Part shown: in pieces, positions 6,897 through 13,453 of the stretch
Layout: each line of letters opens with the position of its first letter
Numbering within the stretch: the stretch's first letter is position 1
Assembly: GCA_034679905.1 (NCBI GenBank)
Contig: JAXDAH010000183.1
Location: 1-13,453, forward strand
DNA from: JASEFH01 sp034679905
GTDB lineage: Archaea > Halobacteriota > Methanomicrobia > Methanomicrobiales > JACTUA01
Direction: 5' to 3'
DNA: 13,453 nt
Notes under the pieces: model-generated
Told to the model about the DNA's origin: nothing
Databases searched by the model: none
The model's input: the letters and a program-made list of their open reading frames with translations, nothing else
Position numbers and translations under genes: made by a program

Positions 6897-6969
6897 ACCC
6901 CCGTAGTGTAGCGGTCAATCATACCGGCCTTTGGAGCCGGTGACGGCGGTTCGAATCCGCCCGGGGGTA
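6897..6969 (+). tRNA. tRNA-Gln (anticodon UUG)
   Basis: A complete cloverleaf is visible. The acceptor stem ACCCCCG (6897-6903) pairs with CGGGGGT (6962-6968), with A6969 as discriminator. The anticodon stem CCGGC/GCCGG (6924-6928, 6936-6940) encloses CTTTGGA, giving anticodon UUG (6931-6933), which reads glutamine codons. The T arm GGCGG-TTCGAAT-CCGCC (6945-6961) is perfect. The four-base variable region is class I. There is no intron and the 3' CCA is not encoded, so CCA must be added by the nucleotidyltransferase. In most archaea this tRNA is first charged with glutamate and then amidated by GatDE; that is known of the group, not seen here. Confidence 0.96.
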
Positions 6970-6976
6970 TTGGCAA

Positions 6977-6983
6977 CCTTTTC
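6977..6983 (+). terminator. T-rich terminator of tRNA-Gln
   Basis: The sequence AACCTTTTCT starts a few bases after the tRNA 3' end. A short T-run is the usual termination signal for archaeal tRNA genes. Confidence 0.5.
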
Positions 6984-7019
6984 TATGACGCCGGCGTCTA
7001 GCGGCTCTGTCGGATCGTG

Positions 7020-7036
7020 CCCGAACCTCGTTCGGG
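7020..7036. repeat. Perfect hairpin 50 bp after tRNA-Gln
   Basis: CCCGAAC (7020-7026) and GTTCGGG (7030-7036) pair perfectly around the three-base loop CTC. No T-run follows. Confidence 0.45.
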
Positions 7037-7212
7037 AGAGGGGATCCATACCAGAATCCTTCCAGAACGGTTCAAGGGGGACAGCGTCATGGTTCTGCAC
7101 CTCGACCTGGGGATAGCCCGACTGGAGCTGCCATCCCGCCTCTGCCTATCCCGAATCGGGGAGACGCCGCCACTCGCCTCTTCTCCAACCGTGGCGACCG
7201 GATCGGAAGGGT

Positions 7213-7236
7213 GCGGGGGGTTGCACCAGCCCCCGC
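7213..7236. repeat. GC-rich hairpin in the gene-poor stretch
   Basis: GCGGGGG (7213-7219) pairs with CCCCCGC (7230-7236) around a ten-base loop. Function unknown. Confidence 0.4.
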
Positions 7237-7654
7237 TCCCGGAACTGGGCATAGACGAGTACCCTGCTCCAACGCCCATCCCACTGCAGAGGGGTTCGGG
7301 GAGAGGACGGTTTCCCCCCGATAACACCCAATCGTGGTTCGAGCACCCCCAGAACAGGACGACAGACCTGTACACCACGCCGGGTGCATACAGCAGGTCT
7401 ACTACTCGAAGAGAAGAGTGGAGACAAATACGCGAAACGGCACCGGGATACCCTCTCCATCACCGGATAGGATCCCGGTATTTCTATTGCCGTCGCACTG
7501 AAAGGAAACCCTTTCGGTCCCAGGTATCGGGATCGTGGAGGGAGTGTGGCCGCGTTCTCCCGTCTCCACGCCACGCACCGACTGCCGCCGCGCTACGGCT
7601 GCCGTGCGGAGCCCATAGGGGCACGGTTCGTTCAGCGGCAGGAAGTGCTCGATC

Positions 7655-10390
7655 CTACCGACCGCGGGCATGAGGGATCAGGAACAGGATCGCGCACAGG
7701 CTCAGGATTCCACCAAGCGGCATCGCCGGGCCTGCCTTCGGAGTCGCCTGTGCGGATGCAGGTTTATTGGTGGGGGATAAGGCGGGCTCTGCGGAGGTCT
7801 CGGCAGTCGGGCTGACGGCTGCAATGCCCGAATCCCCCTGGGCGCAGACATAGCCGGAACGGGAGATCTCGGTCCGAACCTTACCCATGTCCCCTCCATC
7901 CAGCAGCTCGGTACATCCCTCCGGCGTGGCGGTGGCATCGCACCAGATCCAGGCCGAACCTTCGCCTGCTGGGAGAAGCTCCAACCGCAGCGGAGGGTCG
8001 AACCGCAGACCCGGCTCCCCGATCCGGTACGGACACGACGTGCAGTTGCGATCCAGACAATCCTCCGGCATCTCCCTGTCACTCCAGATGGATATCTCCT
8101 TCACCGGCTCGCCGTCCGCACCCCGCACCCGTGTTCCGGAGGGGATGACGAGTCTCACCGCACCGTCCTCCGACGTGAGGGTGACCGTCCGCAGCACCTC
8201 ACCCCAGCCGGTCGTGGTGAGCGTGGTGTTGCCGATGAACTGCGTTATGACGGGCTGGCTCTCTCGGCCAGATCGGCTGCGCTGTGTCGGCTGATCGGGT
8301 GGCGAGGGTATCATCGGAGTGGGTGTTGCGGTGGGCGCGATGGATCTGTACAGGCTCAGGTATCCCATACCTGTACACCCGATCCCGTCTGTCGCCCGCA
8401 CGGTGATCGTGTTCCAGCCTTCGGCAAGAGAGATCGTGCAGTCCCAGGCAGCCGAGCCGTCGGCGATCGTCCAGGACCCGCCGTTCACCTGCAGCTCCAC
8501 GAGCGAGACGCCGGAGGGATCCGATGCCGTGCCCCGCACATCGATACTGCCGGACGACACGGTCGCACCGTCTGCAGGAGAGTCCACGGCGATCGCCGGA
8601 CCGTTGCCGTCCGCATGATAACGTGTCCAGTGGGCGACGTCGAACCGCAGGATCTTGGTCGCGTTGTCCCAGAGCACGTTGCTCGCAGCGGAGGCGGCGG
8701 CAGGGGTTCCGTTCGCGAAGAGGTCAGGATCCCCGTCCCGGAAGATCCCCGGTGTGGTGGTGAAGGTGGGGGCGTGCATCGTCAGGGTCGCGCTCGCGTT
8801 CAGGATCGCGAGTGCGGGTGCGGCGGCGTCCAGAGCAATCGCATGCTCCCCGATCTGGATGTGATCCCATAGAGACGGCATCGCGTCAGCAAACGCGGGC
8901 TCGCAGAAGTTCAGCGGATGGATAAACTGGATCGACCCCACCACCTCCGCATCGACTTCTCTCTGAACGCTGAACCCTTCCACCGCCGTGAAATCCTCGA
9001 TATCGCGCAGATCCGTGCTGGTGAGCCCGGTAGGCCCGATCTCCGGGTTCACCACGACGGTGAGGGGAGGGGGAGAGCCGGAGGATCCGCTGCTGGAGTT
9101 CTGGAATCCTCCGATTCGGGCGTGGACGGTGATGTTCCTCGTGCTGCTGTTCACCATTCCGAGAGAAGAATCTCCAAGAGGATACTCGAAGTAATAGTCC
9201 GCGTCCCTGACAAGGTATGGCGAGAGGAGAGTCGAATTTCCATCCAGTTCGGATACGTCCGCTGTCAGCGTCAGACCGCCGTCCAGCATCTTCACGACGA
9301 AGCGCAGGGTGTCGGGCCGGTCTCCCTTTCCCTCCGGCGTGGAGGCGTCGAAGAGGTAGTAGAACGCCGTTGGCTGAGCGGTCTCGCCGCCGTCACCGGG
9401 CCGCAGGAACCGGAGCGGCCACTCCGCTGCGAACAGGGGGGTGTGCTGGCCCGGGATGGCGGCAAGGGGAAGGTGATCCACGGCATCACCGGCAATGGCG
9501 TAGGGCTCGTCGCAGATCCCGTCGTCATCCCGGTCCGCTGTAGTGGATGAGAATCCGCTGCCGTCCGGGAGCAGCCACAGGTTGCCGCCCAGGGTCGAGC
9601 CCCCGTTGATTGCAGCCCCCGGCGTTGGATCGGCATTCCAGCTGTTCGAATTTACAGGCACTGCATTCACTGTGTTGTTGAAGAGATTGTTGTAGACGAC
9701 ATTCCTAGTGGACGAAGCAACTCTAATACCATACTCGTTGCCGTAGATCTGGTTGTCAAACAGCCTGTTGTTGCTGGCGATAGAGAACTGAACTCCGTTC
9801 AGGTTCGAATATGCAGAACCCCCGTCAATTGTATTGTTCTGCGAACTTTGAACGTGTATACCCGATTCACCATTGGCATACGCAGTCCAGCCGGTCACCG
9901 TGGTGTTATCATTCAGCATGAGGTGGATCCCGTTCTTCGTATTCGATACCGCGACACAGTTCTCTATCCGCCCTCCCGTGACGCGATCGTAGTGGATCCC
10001 ATAATACCAGTCTCTCACGGTCAGATTGCGTACCGTGATATTAGACAGAGCACCGTGAGTTGAATGCACATAGATGCCATATTTAGGGGTGATATCCAGT
10101 CCGTCGATCATATAGCCATGGCCGTCGAAGATCACGTCCGACGCGGTGATCTCGATGAACGCAGGGCGTGCGGTGCCGCTATTGGTGATATCCTTCTGAA
10201 GCACATATAAGCCGGAGCTATCGATCACCGTTGCTGTTGTGATATCGACACCGGCTACGGGAACGTGCAGCACGGCAAGGAAGAGATAGAGCATACAGAA
10301 GCGGTGCAGGAGTATCCCGGGATTTTTGAATACTCCGGCGGAGATGCGGTATCTGCACGCTCCGGAACAGAGCTTTGTCACTCCCGCCAT
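7655..10390 (-). CDS. Large NosD-like beta-helix surface protein with C-terminal membrane anchor
   Basis: The protein has 911 residues. A long hydrophobic export signal (about 24-47) precedes a right-handed parallel beta-helix (about 75-245) with NosD-type repeats such as NNTIDGGSAYSNLNGVQFS and NNRLFDNQIYGNEYGIRVAS. The helix is capped by GGNLWLLPDGSGFS and DRDDDGICDEPYAI (about 268-300), a calcium-loop-like cap common in methanogen surface proteins. A middle region (310-590) I cannot name. An Ig-like domain (about 598-682) and a Thr/Pro linker (685-715) follow. A domain with RLVIPSGTRVRGADGEP (about 746-762), resembling ZU5-like domains of archaeal surface proteins, contains a CLDRNCTSCP cysteine cluster. 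It ends in a Ser/Thr/Pro stalk, a hydrophobic helix (about 890-906) and an RGR tail, a typical surface anchor. Many NxS/T sites suggest glycosylation. Carbohydrate binding or envelope assembly is inferred. The ATG at 10390 fits the TATA box at 10423-10430; M33 is an alternative start. Confidence 0.85.
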   Translation of the reverse strand: MAGVTKLCSGACRYRISAGVFKNPGILLHRFCMLYLFLAVLHVPVAGVDITTATVIDSSGLYVLQKDITNSGTARPAFIEITASDVIFDGHGYMIDGLDITPKYGIYVHSTHGALSNITVRNLTVRDWYYGIHYDRVTGGRIENCVAVSNTKNGIHLMLNDNTTVTGWTAYANGESGIHVQSSQNNTIDGGSAYSNLNGVQFSIASNNRLFDNQIYGNEYGIRVASSTRNVVYNNLFNNTVNAVPVNSNSWNADPTPGAAINGGSTLGGNLWLLPDGSGFSSTTADRDDDGICDEPYAIAGDAVDHLPLAAIPGQHTPLFAAEWPLRFLRPGDGGETAQPTAFYYLFDASTPEGKGDRPDTLRFVVKMLDGGLTLTADVSELDGNSTLLSPYLVRDADYYFEYPLGDSSLGMVNSSTRNITVHARIGGFQNSSSGSSGSPPPLTVVVNPEIGPTGLTSTDLRDIEDFTAVEGFSVQREVDAEVVGSIQFIHPLNFCEPAFADAMPSLWDHIQIGEHAIALDAAAPALAILNASATLTMHAPTFTTTPGIFRDGDPDLFANGTPAAASAASNVLWDNATKILRFDVAHWTRYHADGNGPAIAVDSPADGATVSSGSIDVRGTASDPSGVSLVELQVNGGSWTIADGSAAWDCTISLAEGWNTITVRATDGIGCTGMGYLSLYRSIAPTATPTPMIPSPPDQPTQRSRSGRESQPVITQFIGNTTLTTTGWGEVLRTVTLTSEDGAVRLVIPSGTRVRGADGEPVKEISIWSDREMPEDCLDRNCTSCPYRIGEPGLRFDPPLRLELLPAGEGSAWIWCDATATPEGCTELLDGGDMGKVRTEISRSGYVCAQGDSGIAAVSPTAETSAEPALSPTNKPASAQATPKAGPAMPLGGILSLCAILFLIPHARGR

Positions 10391-10422
10391 TCAATGTAAG
10401 GTTAAAATACGCACTAAAGAAT

Positions 10423-10430
10423 CTTTATAT
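10423..10430 (-). promoter_or_regulatory. TATA box for the NosD-like gene, nearly symmetric
   Basis: The minus strand reads GAATATAAAGATTC, placing the transcript start near 10401, about 11 nt before the ATG at 10390. On the plus strand the same bases read CTTTATAT, which could also serve the small gene starting at 10475. Confidence 0.55.
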
Positions 10431-10474
10431 TCTCGATTCCGCCAATTGTTGTACAACCGTTTCGGATAGGCTGC

Positions 10475-10790
10475 ATGAAGCGGGAGCTATCCAGTATGCA
10501 CGGCACTTCTTGACGAACTATCGCGGGGGACTCGCAGGCGTGATCCTGTACCTGGGAATCACCATGACCGTCTAGCCGCCTTCATGGCGGCATTCGGGAA
10601 TCCGACCCCGTTGGCGAGGGCTTTCCTGCACTTTGCCGAGATCTACGCAATCGCGGCGCATCCGCTCTGGAGGATACCAATATCGTATATCCTCGGGGCC
10701 TATTGCATCCGCCCGGCTGCGCGCCGCAGCCCCGAAGAATCCCGAGCGGATACACCGCCATCCGCGTCCTCCACGGATATCCGGGATTAA
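10475..10790 (+). pseudogene. Frameshifted small two-helix membrane-protein gene
   Basis: Three overlapping plus-strand frames join into one plausible protein. It starts at the ATG at 10475 (MKRELSSMHGT, then a stop at 10511). The next frame continues with LTNYRGGLAGVILYLGITMTV up to a stop at 10573. The third frame continues AAFMAAFGNPTPLARAFLHF and AEIYAIAAHPLWRIPISYIL to a stop at 10788-10790. Each switch is explained by one missing base, and adding two bases gives a frame of about 105 residues. The first hydrophobic helix runs straight across the second switch and a second helix follows, which is unlikely by chance. The family is not recognised. A TATA-like CTTTATAT at 10423-10430 precedes it. 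It ends one base before the stop of the convergent YdjM gene. It may be a decayed gene, a sequencing error or a chance arrangement. Confidence 0.42.
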
Positions 10791-10791
10791 C

Positions 10792-11676
10792 CTACGGGAC
10801 GTCATCCCGCACCTGGACCTGCCTATAGTAGGGAGGGTAAAAGATGATCCCCTCGTCCCGCAGGGGATCGCGGAATATCAGGGTGTTCCCGTCCCGCTGC
10901 ACGACAACCATATACGAGTGGTAGTACTGCCGCCTCAGTTCGGGCATCTTCAAAAACCTCTGAACTTCATCGCCTGTGACACCGGAGTACTTCAAGTACG
11001 ACTTCCCGTCAAGCCGTCCCCGGAGGAGGTGGTACGAGGAGACGGTGTAGGAGTCGCCCGTATCCGCGACGATCAGCCACCGCAGCGGGTGTCGCGTCGG
11101 GACGGTCCTGCCCGATGTCCTGACAGATACTGTTATCTTCGTCCCGATGCCGAAGAGCAGAAAGAGCAGGACGATGCCGCCATACAGAGGAATCGCCTGG
11201 ATATCCGTCAGTCCGGAAAATACCAGCGCCAGGAAGAGCGTGCTCAGGCCGAAAAGGGCCATGCTCGGCCCCGGAAATATGCCCAGGGTGTACTTTCGAT
11301 CGGATAGGGGATAGAGGAGGGGTATGCCGGGATATGCCAGGACGTCCAGGAAAAGGTGCAGGAGCGTTCCGGCCAGGAGGAAGAGGAGCGCCTCGGCGCT
11401 GAACAGGATTCCTGCCGCCTGGAAGGTGGGCATGAGGGCGACGATGCCTGCAGCGGCGCAGAAAATCATCAGGGATACCAGGCACCCCCCGATCAGGCTG
11501 TGGGTTACGCCACCATGGGTGAGGATGTACCAACGGGGATACCTGTCAGATACGAATGTTAGCAGGACGTCCAGGTCGGGAGCGATCGAACCCAGTACGC
11601 CGAAGAAGAGCGCGGACCGGGCGTCCAGCGCGAGGAGAAGGAGAGATGCAGTGAGACCGTGCGTCAGGACGTCCAT
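10792..11676 (-). CDS. Membrane-bound metal-dependent hydrolase, YdjM (DUF457) family
   Basis: The protein has 294 residues. It begins MDVLTHGLTASLLLLALDAR and carries the metal-ligand pattern of the YdjM/DUF457 family: H6, then PDLD (33-36), HGGVTHS (54-60) and HLFLDVLAYPG (107-117). Four or five membrane helices lie at about 9-31, 61-82, 92-113, 138-154 and 163-182. These proteins are predicted membrane hydrolases with a phospholipase C/nuclease-like metal site; the substrate is unproven, with lipid or stress roles suggested for bacterial relatives. About 110 residues after the last helix (185-294, including SYTVSSYHLLRGRLDG and SYMVVVQRDGNTLIFRDPLR) form a soluble beta-rich tail, as in longer YfhP-like members. 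No clear Shine-Dalgarno sequence precedes the ATG at 11676. The gene is convergent with the frameshifted small gene, one base apart. Confidence 0.9.
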   Translation of the reverse strand: MDVLTHGLTASLLLLALDARSALFFGVLGSIAPDLDVLLTFVSDRYPRWYILTHGGVTHSLIGGCLVSLMIFCAAAGIVALMPTFQAAGILFSAEALLFLLAGTLLHLFLDVLAYPGIPLLYPLSDRKYTLGIFPGPSMALFGLSTLFLALVFSGLTDIQAIPLYGGIVLLFLLFGIGTKITVSVRTSGRTVPTRHPLRWLIVADTGDSYTVSSYHLLRGRLDGKSYLKYSGVTGDEVQRFLKMPELRRQYYHSYMVVVQRDGNTLIFRDPLRDEGIIFYPPYYRQVQVRDDVP

Positions 11677-11991
11677 GGAGGGGCATGTACCCTCTCCGCT
11701 CGAAAAAGGTTATCGGATCGAGTGTACGTTTGCACATTCGCATCGGGATCCGAAGGTGCAGGGTAGTACCCGAGCGCGTGTTCTGAAACAGGCCCTGGAT
11801 TCAGGTCAGCGATCGCCCCATGAGTATTCGAATGTGCTCGCCATAGCACCGGATCCCTGCCACATTCCGGGGCCAACGGAGAGATCGGGGACCTCCTGCA
11901 TACCCTGCCGTTACCCTGCACGCAGCTGGTCTTCCCTTCTCAAGGAGAGGAGGCGACATCCCCGGTTCACGGTTCCCTCTCCACTCCCGAC

Positions 11992-12201
11992 GTAACGACA
12001 GAGGAGAAATCCCTTCCTACAACTCCCTGCAGTACAGAAGCCCTCCTCAAGGATGCCGAACAGACCACCAGCACTGCGACAGTGAGAAGGCAGATCCAGG
12101 TATCGGGAGGAAAGCCATGCATGCATGGCTTGGTGAGTGCCGGGACCTGCTGCCCCCAAGACGAGGGAGTTGTGGAGGAAAGCGCACCTCCCCGTCGGTA
12201 C
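11992..12201. repeat. Imperfect inverted repeat, possible small decayed element
   Basis: The left arm (11992-12028) and the reverse complement of the right arm (12164-12201) agree at about 26 of 38 positions by eye. This includes an exact ten-base block ACAACTCCCT next to TTCCT. The arms enclose about 135 bp with a 20-bp palindrome but no reading frame. A further GGTTCA match lies just outside both arms (11964-11969 and near 12212-12217). The arrangement resembles a degraded non-autonomous element. Confidence 0.3.
12112..12131. repeat. Perfect 20-bp palindrome
   Basis: AAGCCATGCA is followed directly by its reverse complement TGCATGGCTT, with no spacer. The bases outside (A12111, G12132) do not pair. 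It could be a cruciform, a dimeric regulator site or a remnant of an element end. Confidence 0.6.
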
Positions 12202-12445
12202 AATGAACGGATGAACCACAGAGGACCTCGGAAACCATACCGGTATTCCGTGTGCTGCTATACGTGCAGAGGTCTTTACGGAAAGCCGATCCTTCCATCA
12301 GCCCACGTTTTCGATCGCAGCCCGCTTAAACGTTGAGGAGAATACAGCGGACTACGAGCCGCCTCCTTTCCCAGACACGGTCTAGAAGGTCGCCGGATAT
12401 CCCTCAACCGCAGACCGCGCAGCATGCTCGCATTCGGGGATGGAA

Positions 12446-12453
12446 TTTATACC
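12446..12453 (+). promoter_or_regulatory. TATA box for msrB
   Basis: The plus strand reads GGAATTTATACCTG. The expected transcript start is near 12475, about 11 nt before the ATG at 12486 and downstream of all earlier in-frame starts. Confidence 0.6.
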
Positions 12454-12485
12454 TGATGCGTCCATCTGGATGCAGGCGATGTAGC

Positions 12486-12965
12486 ATGTCAAGAGGCCAG
12501 ACGGAATCGAAAACCAGAACCGTGCCCATTTATAACGTCCGAACTGACCAGGTGGAGGACGTGGAGAGGATCGAAAAGAGCGATGCGGAGTGGCAGCGCA
12601 TCCTCCCGCCGGAGACGTACCTGGTTGCGCGGAAGGCTGGCACAGAACCCCCGTTTACCGGCAAATATCACGACTTTCACGGAGAAGGAATCTACCAGTG
12701 CGCCTGCTGCCGCACGGATCTCTTCGGCTCCCGTACAAAGTTCGAGTCCGGAACCGGCTGGCCCAGTTTCTGGGCCCCGATATCGGACCTGAACGTCCGG
12801 CAGAGAGAAGATCTCTCTTACTTCATGCGGCGGATCGAGGTGCTCTGCGCACGCTGCGATGCCCACCTGGGGCATATCTTCGACGACGGTCCGCCGCCCA
12901 CGGGCAAGCGCTACTGTATCAACTCGGCATCCCTTCTCTTCGTACCGAAGGAGGAGGACAGGTAG
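12486..12965 (+). CDS. msrB: Peptide-methionine (R)-S-oxide reductase
   Basis: The protein has 159 residues. It repairs oxidised proteins by reducing methionine-R-sulfoxide in the cytosol. The SelR/MsrB domain covers about 33-155. Two CxxC zinc-binding pairs are present (C72/C75 in YQCACC, C121/C124 in LCARCDAHLGHIFDDG), with SGTGWPSF (88-95) and the catalytic RYCINSASL (C144). In many MsrB proteins the equivalent of T90 is the resolving cysteine (SGCGWPSF); threonine here implies another cysteine or direct reduction by thioredoxin or a similar donor. The frame is open 51 residues further upstream, but that part is Arg/Ser-rich and overlaps the TATA box, so the ATG at 12486 is used; AGGCGATG precedes it. 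Convergent with the mobA-like gene, 44 bp apart. There is no msrA in the window. Confidence 0.95.
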   Translation: MSRGQTESKTRTVPIYNVRTDQVEDVERIEKSDAEWQRILPPETYLVARKAGTEPPFTGKYHDFHGEGIYQCACCRTDLFGSRTKFESGTGWPSFWAPISDLNVRQREDLSYFMRRIEVLCARCDAHLGHIFDDGPPPTGKRYCINSASLLFVPKEEDR

Positions 12966-13009
12966 CCGCGGGGATCTCTTTCGGGACAGGTGCCAGAAGG
13001 AGTGCGGTG

Positions 13010-13453
13010 TCACTCCCTGTCGGTGAACGCGTCCAGCTCCTCGACCTTGTTGATATTGATGAACGTCATGAGTCGCGGATCGAATCTTCGAATCTCCTCC
13101 ACGCTGATATAGCGGGAGTTCAGGGCCCGCACCATGGCGCGGAGGGAGAGAGCCTCGTGCTCCTCGAGGTAGGCGAGGAGCGCGGAGCGGCGGTACACGG
13201 CATGGAGGGGCTCCATCTTCTCCCCATCCCAGACCGGGATGACCGCGTCGTAGCCGTCCAGCCGGGAGAAGAGGAACTCGATCACCTCGCGGTTGATGCA
13301 GGGCATATCGCAGGCGGCGACAAATACCTCCTCGCCCCGAGCCTGCACGACGCCGGCGTGGAGTCCGCCGATAGGCCCGATTCCACGCCGGATATCCGAT
13401 ATGCAGGTGATGCGGGGCAGGTGGGAGAACCGTTCGCACTGTTCGATATCCTT
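13010..13453 (-). CDS. mobA: MobA-like molybdenum cofactor guanylyltransferase, C-terminal part, cut by window edge
   Basis: The minus-strand frame is open from the right edge to the TGA at 13010-13012, giving 147 residues of the C-terminal part. GIGPIGGLHAGV (residues 24-35 of the fragment) and VFVAACDMPCI (about 43-53) are the second and third motifs of the MobA/NTP-transferase family. The Asp of CDMP is the usual metal ligand. The fragment ends RLMTFININKVEELDAF, the typical end in which an N-x-N/x-T-P-x-D-like segment closes the fold. MobA links GMP to molybdopterin; in methanogens the product would serve molybdenum or tungsten formate or formylmethanofuran dehydrogenases. A CTP- or other NTP-transferase of the same fold (MocA, CofC-like) is possible because the N-terminal nucleotide loop lies outside the window. 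A GTG at 13348 is an internal codon, not the start. Confidence 0.83.
   Translation of the reverse strand, partial: KDIEQCERFSHLPRITCISDIRRGIGPIGGLHAGVVQARGEEVFVAACDMPCINREVIEFLFSRLDGYDAVIPVWDGEKMEPLHAVYRRSALLAYLEEHEALSLRAMVRALNSRYISVEEIRRFDPRLMTFININKVEELDAFTDRE

Larger units (their letters stand above)
6970..7654. other. Gene-poor stretch of 685 bp downstream of tRNA-Gln
   Basis: Between tRNA-Gln and the stop codon of the NosD-like gene I see no credible coding region: open frames on both strands overlap extensively and have composition typical of chance frames in GC-rich DNA. Two clear hairpins stand out (7020-7036 and 7213-7236). There is no direct copy of the tRNA 3' end, integrase or transposase, so there is no sign of an integrated element attached to the tRNA. 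Confidence 0.5.
11677..12485. other. Gene-poor stretch of 809 bp with inverted repeats
   Basis: Between the YdjM and msrB start codons, which diverge from this region, no frame looks like a real protein; the longest candidates are Cys-, Ser- and Arg-rich and overlap each other. It should hold both promoters: msrB has a clear TATA box at 12446-12453, while none is obvious for YdjM. The middle holds a 20-bp perfect palindrome (12112-12131) and a longer imperfect inverted repeat (11992-12201). The size is far more than two promoters need. Confidence 0.5.

Noticed and set aside
7333..7352. T-arm-like sequence (GGTTCGAGCACCCCC) downstream of tRNA-Gln
   Set aside because: The surrounding bases cannot form an acceptor or anticodon stem and it is not a copy of the tRNA-Gln 3' end, so neither a second tRNA nor an att site is supported.
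7146..7574. Minus-strand frame of 142 residues and overlapping frames near the tRNA
   Set aside because: Several mutually overlapping frames on both strands with unstable composition; no domain, start signal or conservation evidence.
8918..9550. A 210-residue plus-strand frame
   Set aside because: It is antisense to the NosD-like gene, Arg/Gly/Val-rich, with no motif.
11911..12298. Overlapping minus-strand frames of 102, 78 and 83 residues
   Set aside because: They overlap in different frames, are Cys/Ser/Arg-rich and cross the palindrome. None has a sensible ribosome site or family resemblance.
12489..13439. A 316-residue minus-strand frame across msrB and the mobA-like gene
   Set aside because: It is antisense to msrB and out of frame with the mobA-like gene, both of which are clearly identified. 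Its Arg/Pro-rich composition is that of a shadow frame.
1..13453. CRISPR array, insertion sequence or toxin-antitoxin system
   Set aside because: I found no regularly spaced direct repeats, no transposase or integrase motif and no recognisable toxin or antitoxin pair.

Overview
This looks like a chromosomal segment of a GC-rich (about 60 % by eye) euryarchaeon, most likely a methanogen of the Methanomicrobia. The call rests on family content (COG4880-type secreted beta-propeller, NosD-like surface protein with a C-terminal membrane anchor, membrane protein with polymer-forming repeats), an archaeal tRNA-Gln without encoded CCA, and archaeal-style TATA boxes 25-60 bp upstream of several start codons. 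No ribosomal RNA or methanogenesis gene is present to confirm it.

Layout, left to right. The left edge cuts a threonine dehydratase gene (minus, N-terminus retained, 1-211). A two-CBS-domain protein (minus, 489-920) and a secreted beta-propeller protein (minus, start reassigned to 3059) follow. A membrane PH-domain protein (plus, 3361-3960) diverges from the propeller gene. After 645 bp without a credible gene comes a divergent pair: a secreted/membrane protein with polymer-forming repeats (minus, start reassigned to 5595) and a minimal Hsp20 chaperone (plus, 5760-6062). A small helical protein of unknown function (minus, 6217-6576), tRNA-Gln(UUG) (6897-6969) and another gene-poor stretch of 685 bp follow. 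Next is a 911-residue multidomain NosD-like surface protein (minus, 7655-10390). Beyond it lie a probable frameshifted small membrane-protein gene (plus, 10475-10790) and a YdjM-family membrane hydrolase (minus, 10792-11676). A third gene-poor stretch of 809 bp carries a 20-bp perfect palindrome inside an imperfect inverted repeat. The window ends with MsrB (plus, 12486-12965) and, convergent with it, a MobA-like nucleotidyltransferase cut by the right edge.

The genes do not form an operon: nearly every one stands alone with its own promoter and orientation changes often. Themes are cell envelope and surface (propeller, PH protein, polymer-forming protein, NosD-like protein, YdjM) and protein repair or folding (Hsp20, MsrB). 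Roughly 30 % of the window has no convincing gene, which is high for an archaeon. I did not find a CRISPR array, transposase, toxin-antitoxin pair, defence cluster or other clear new system. The best leads are the frameshifted gene next to YdjM, the palindrome/inverted-repeat region, the structured gene-free stretches, and the membrane protein carrying polymer-forming repeats that shares a promoter region with Hsp20.
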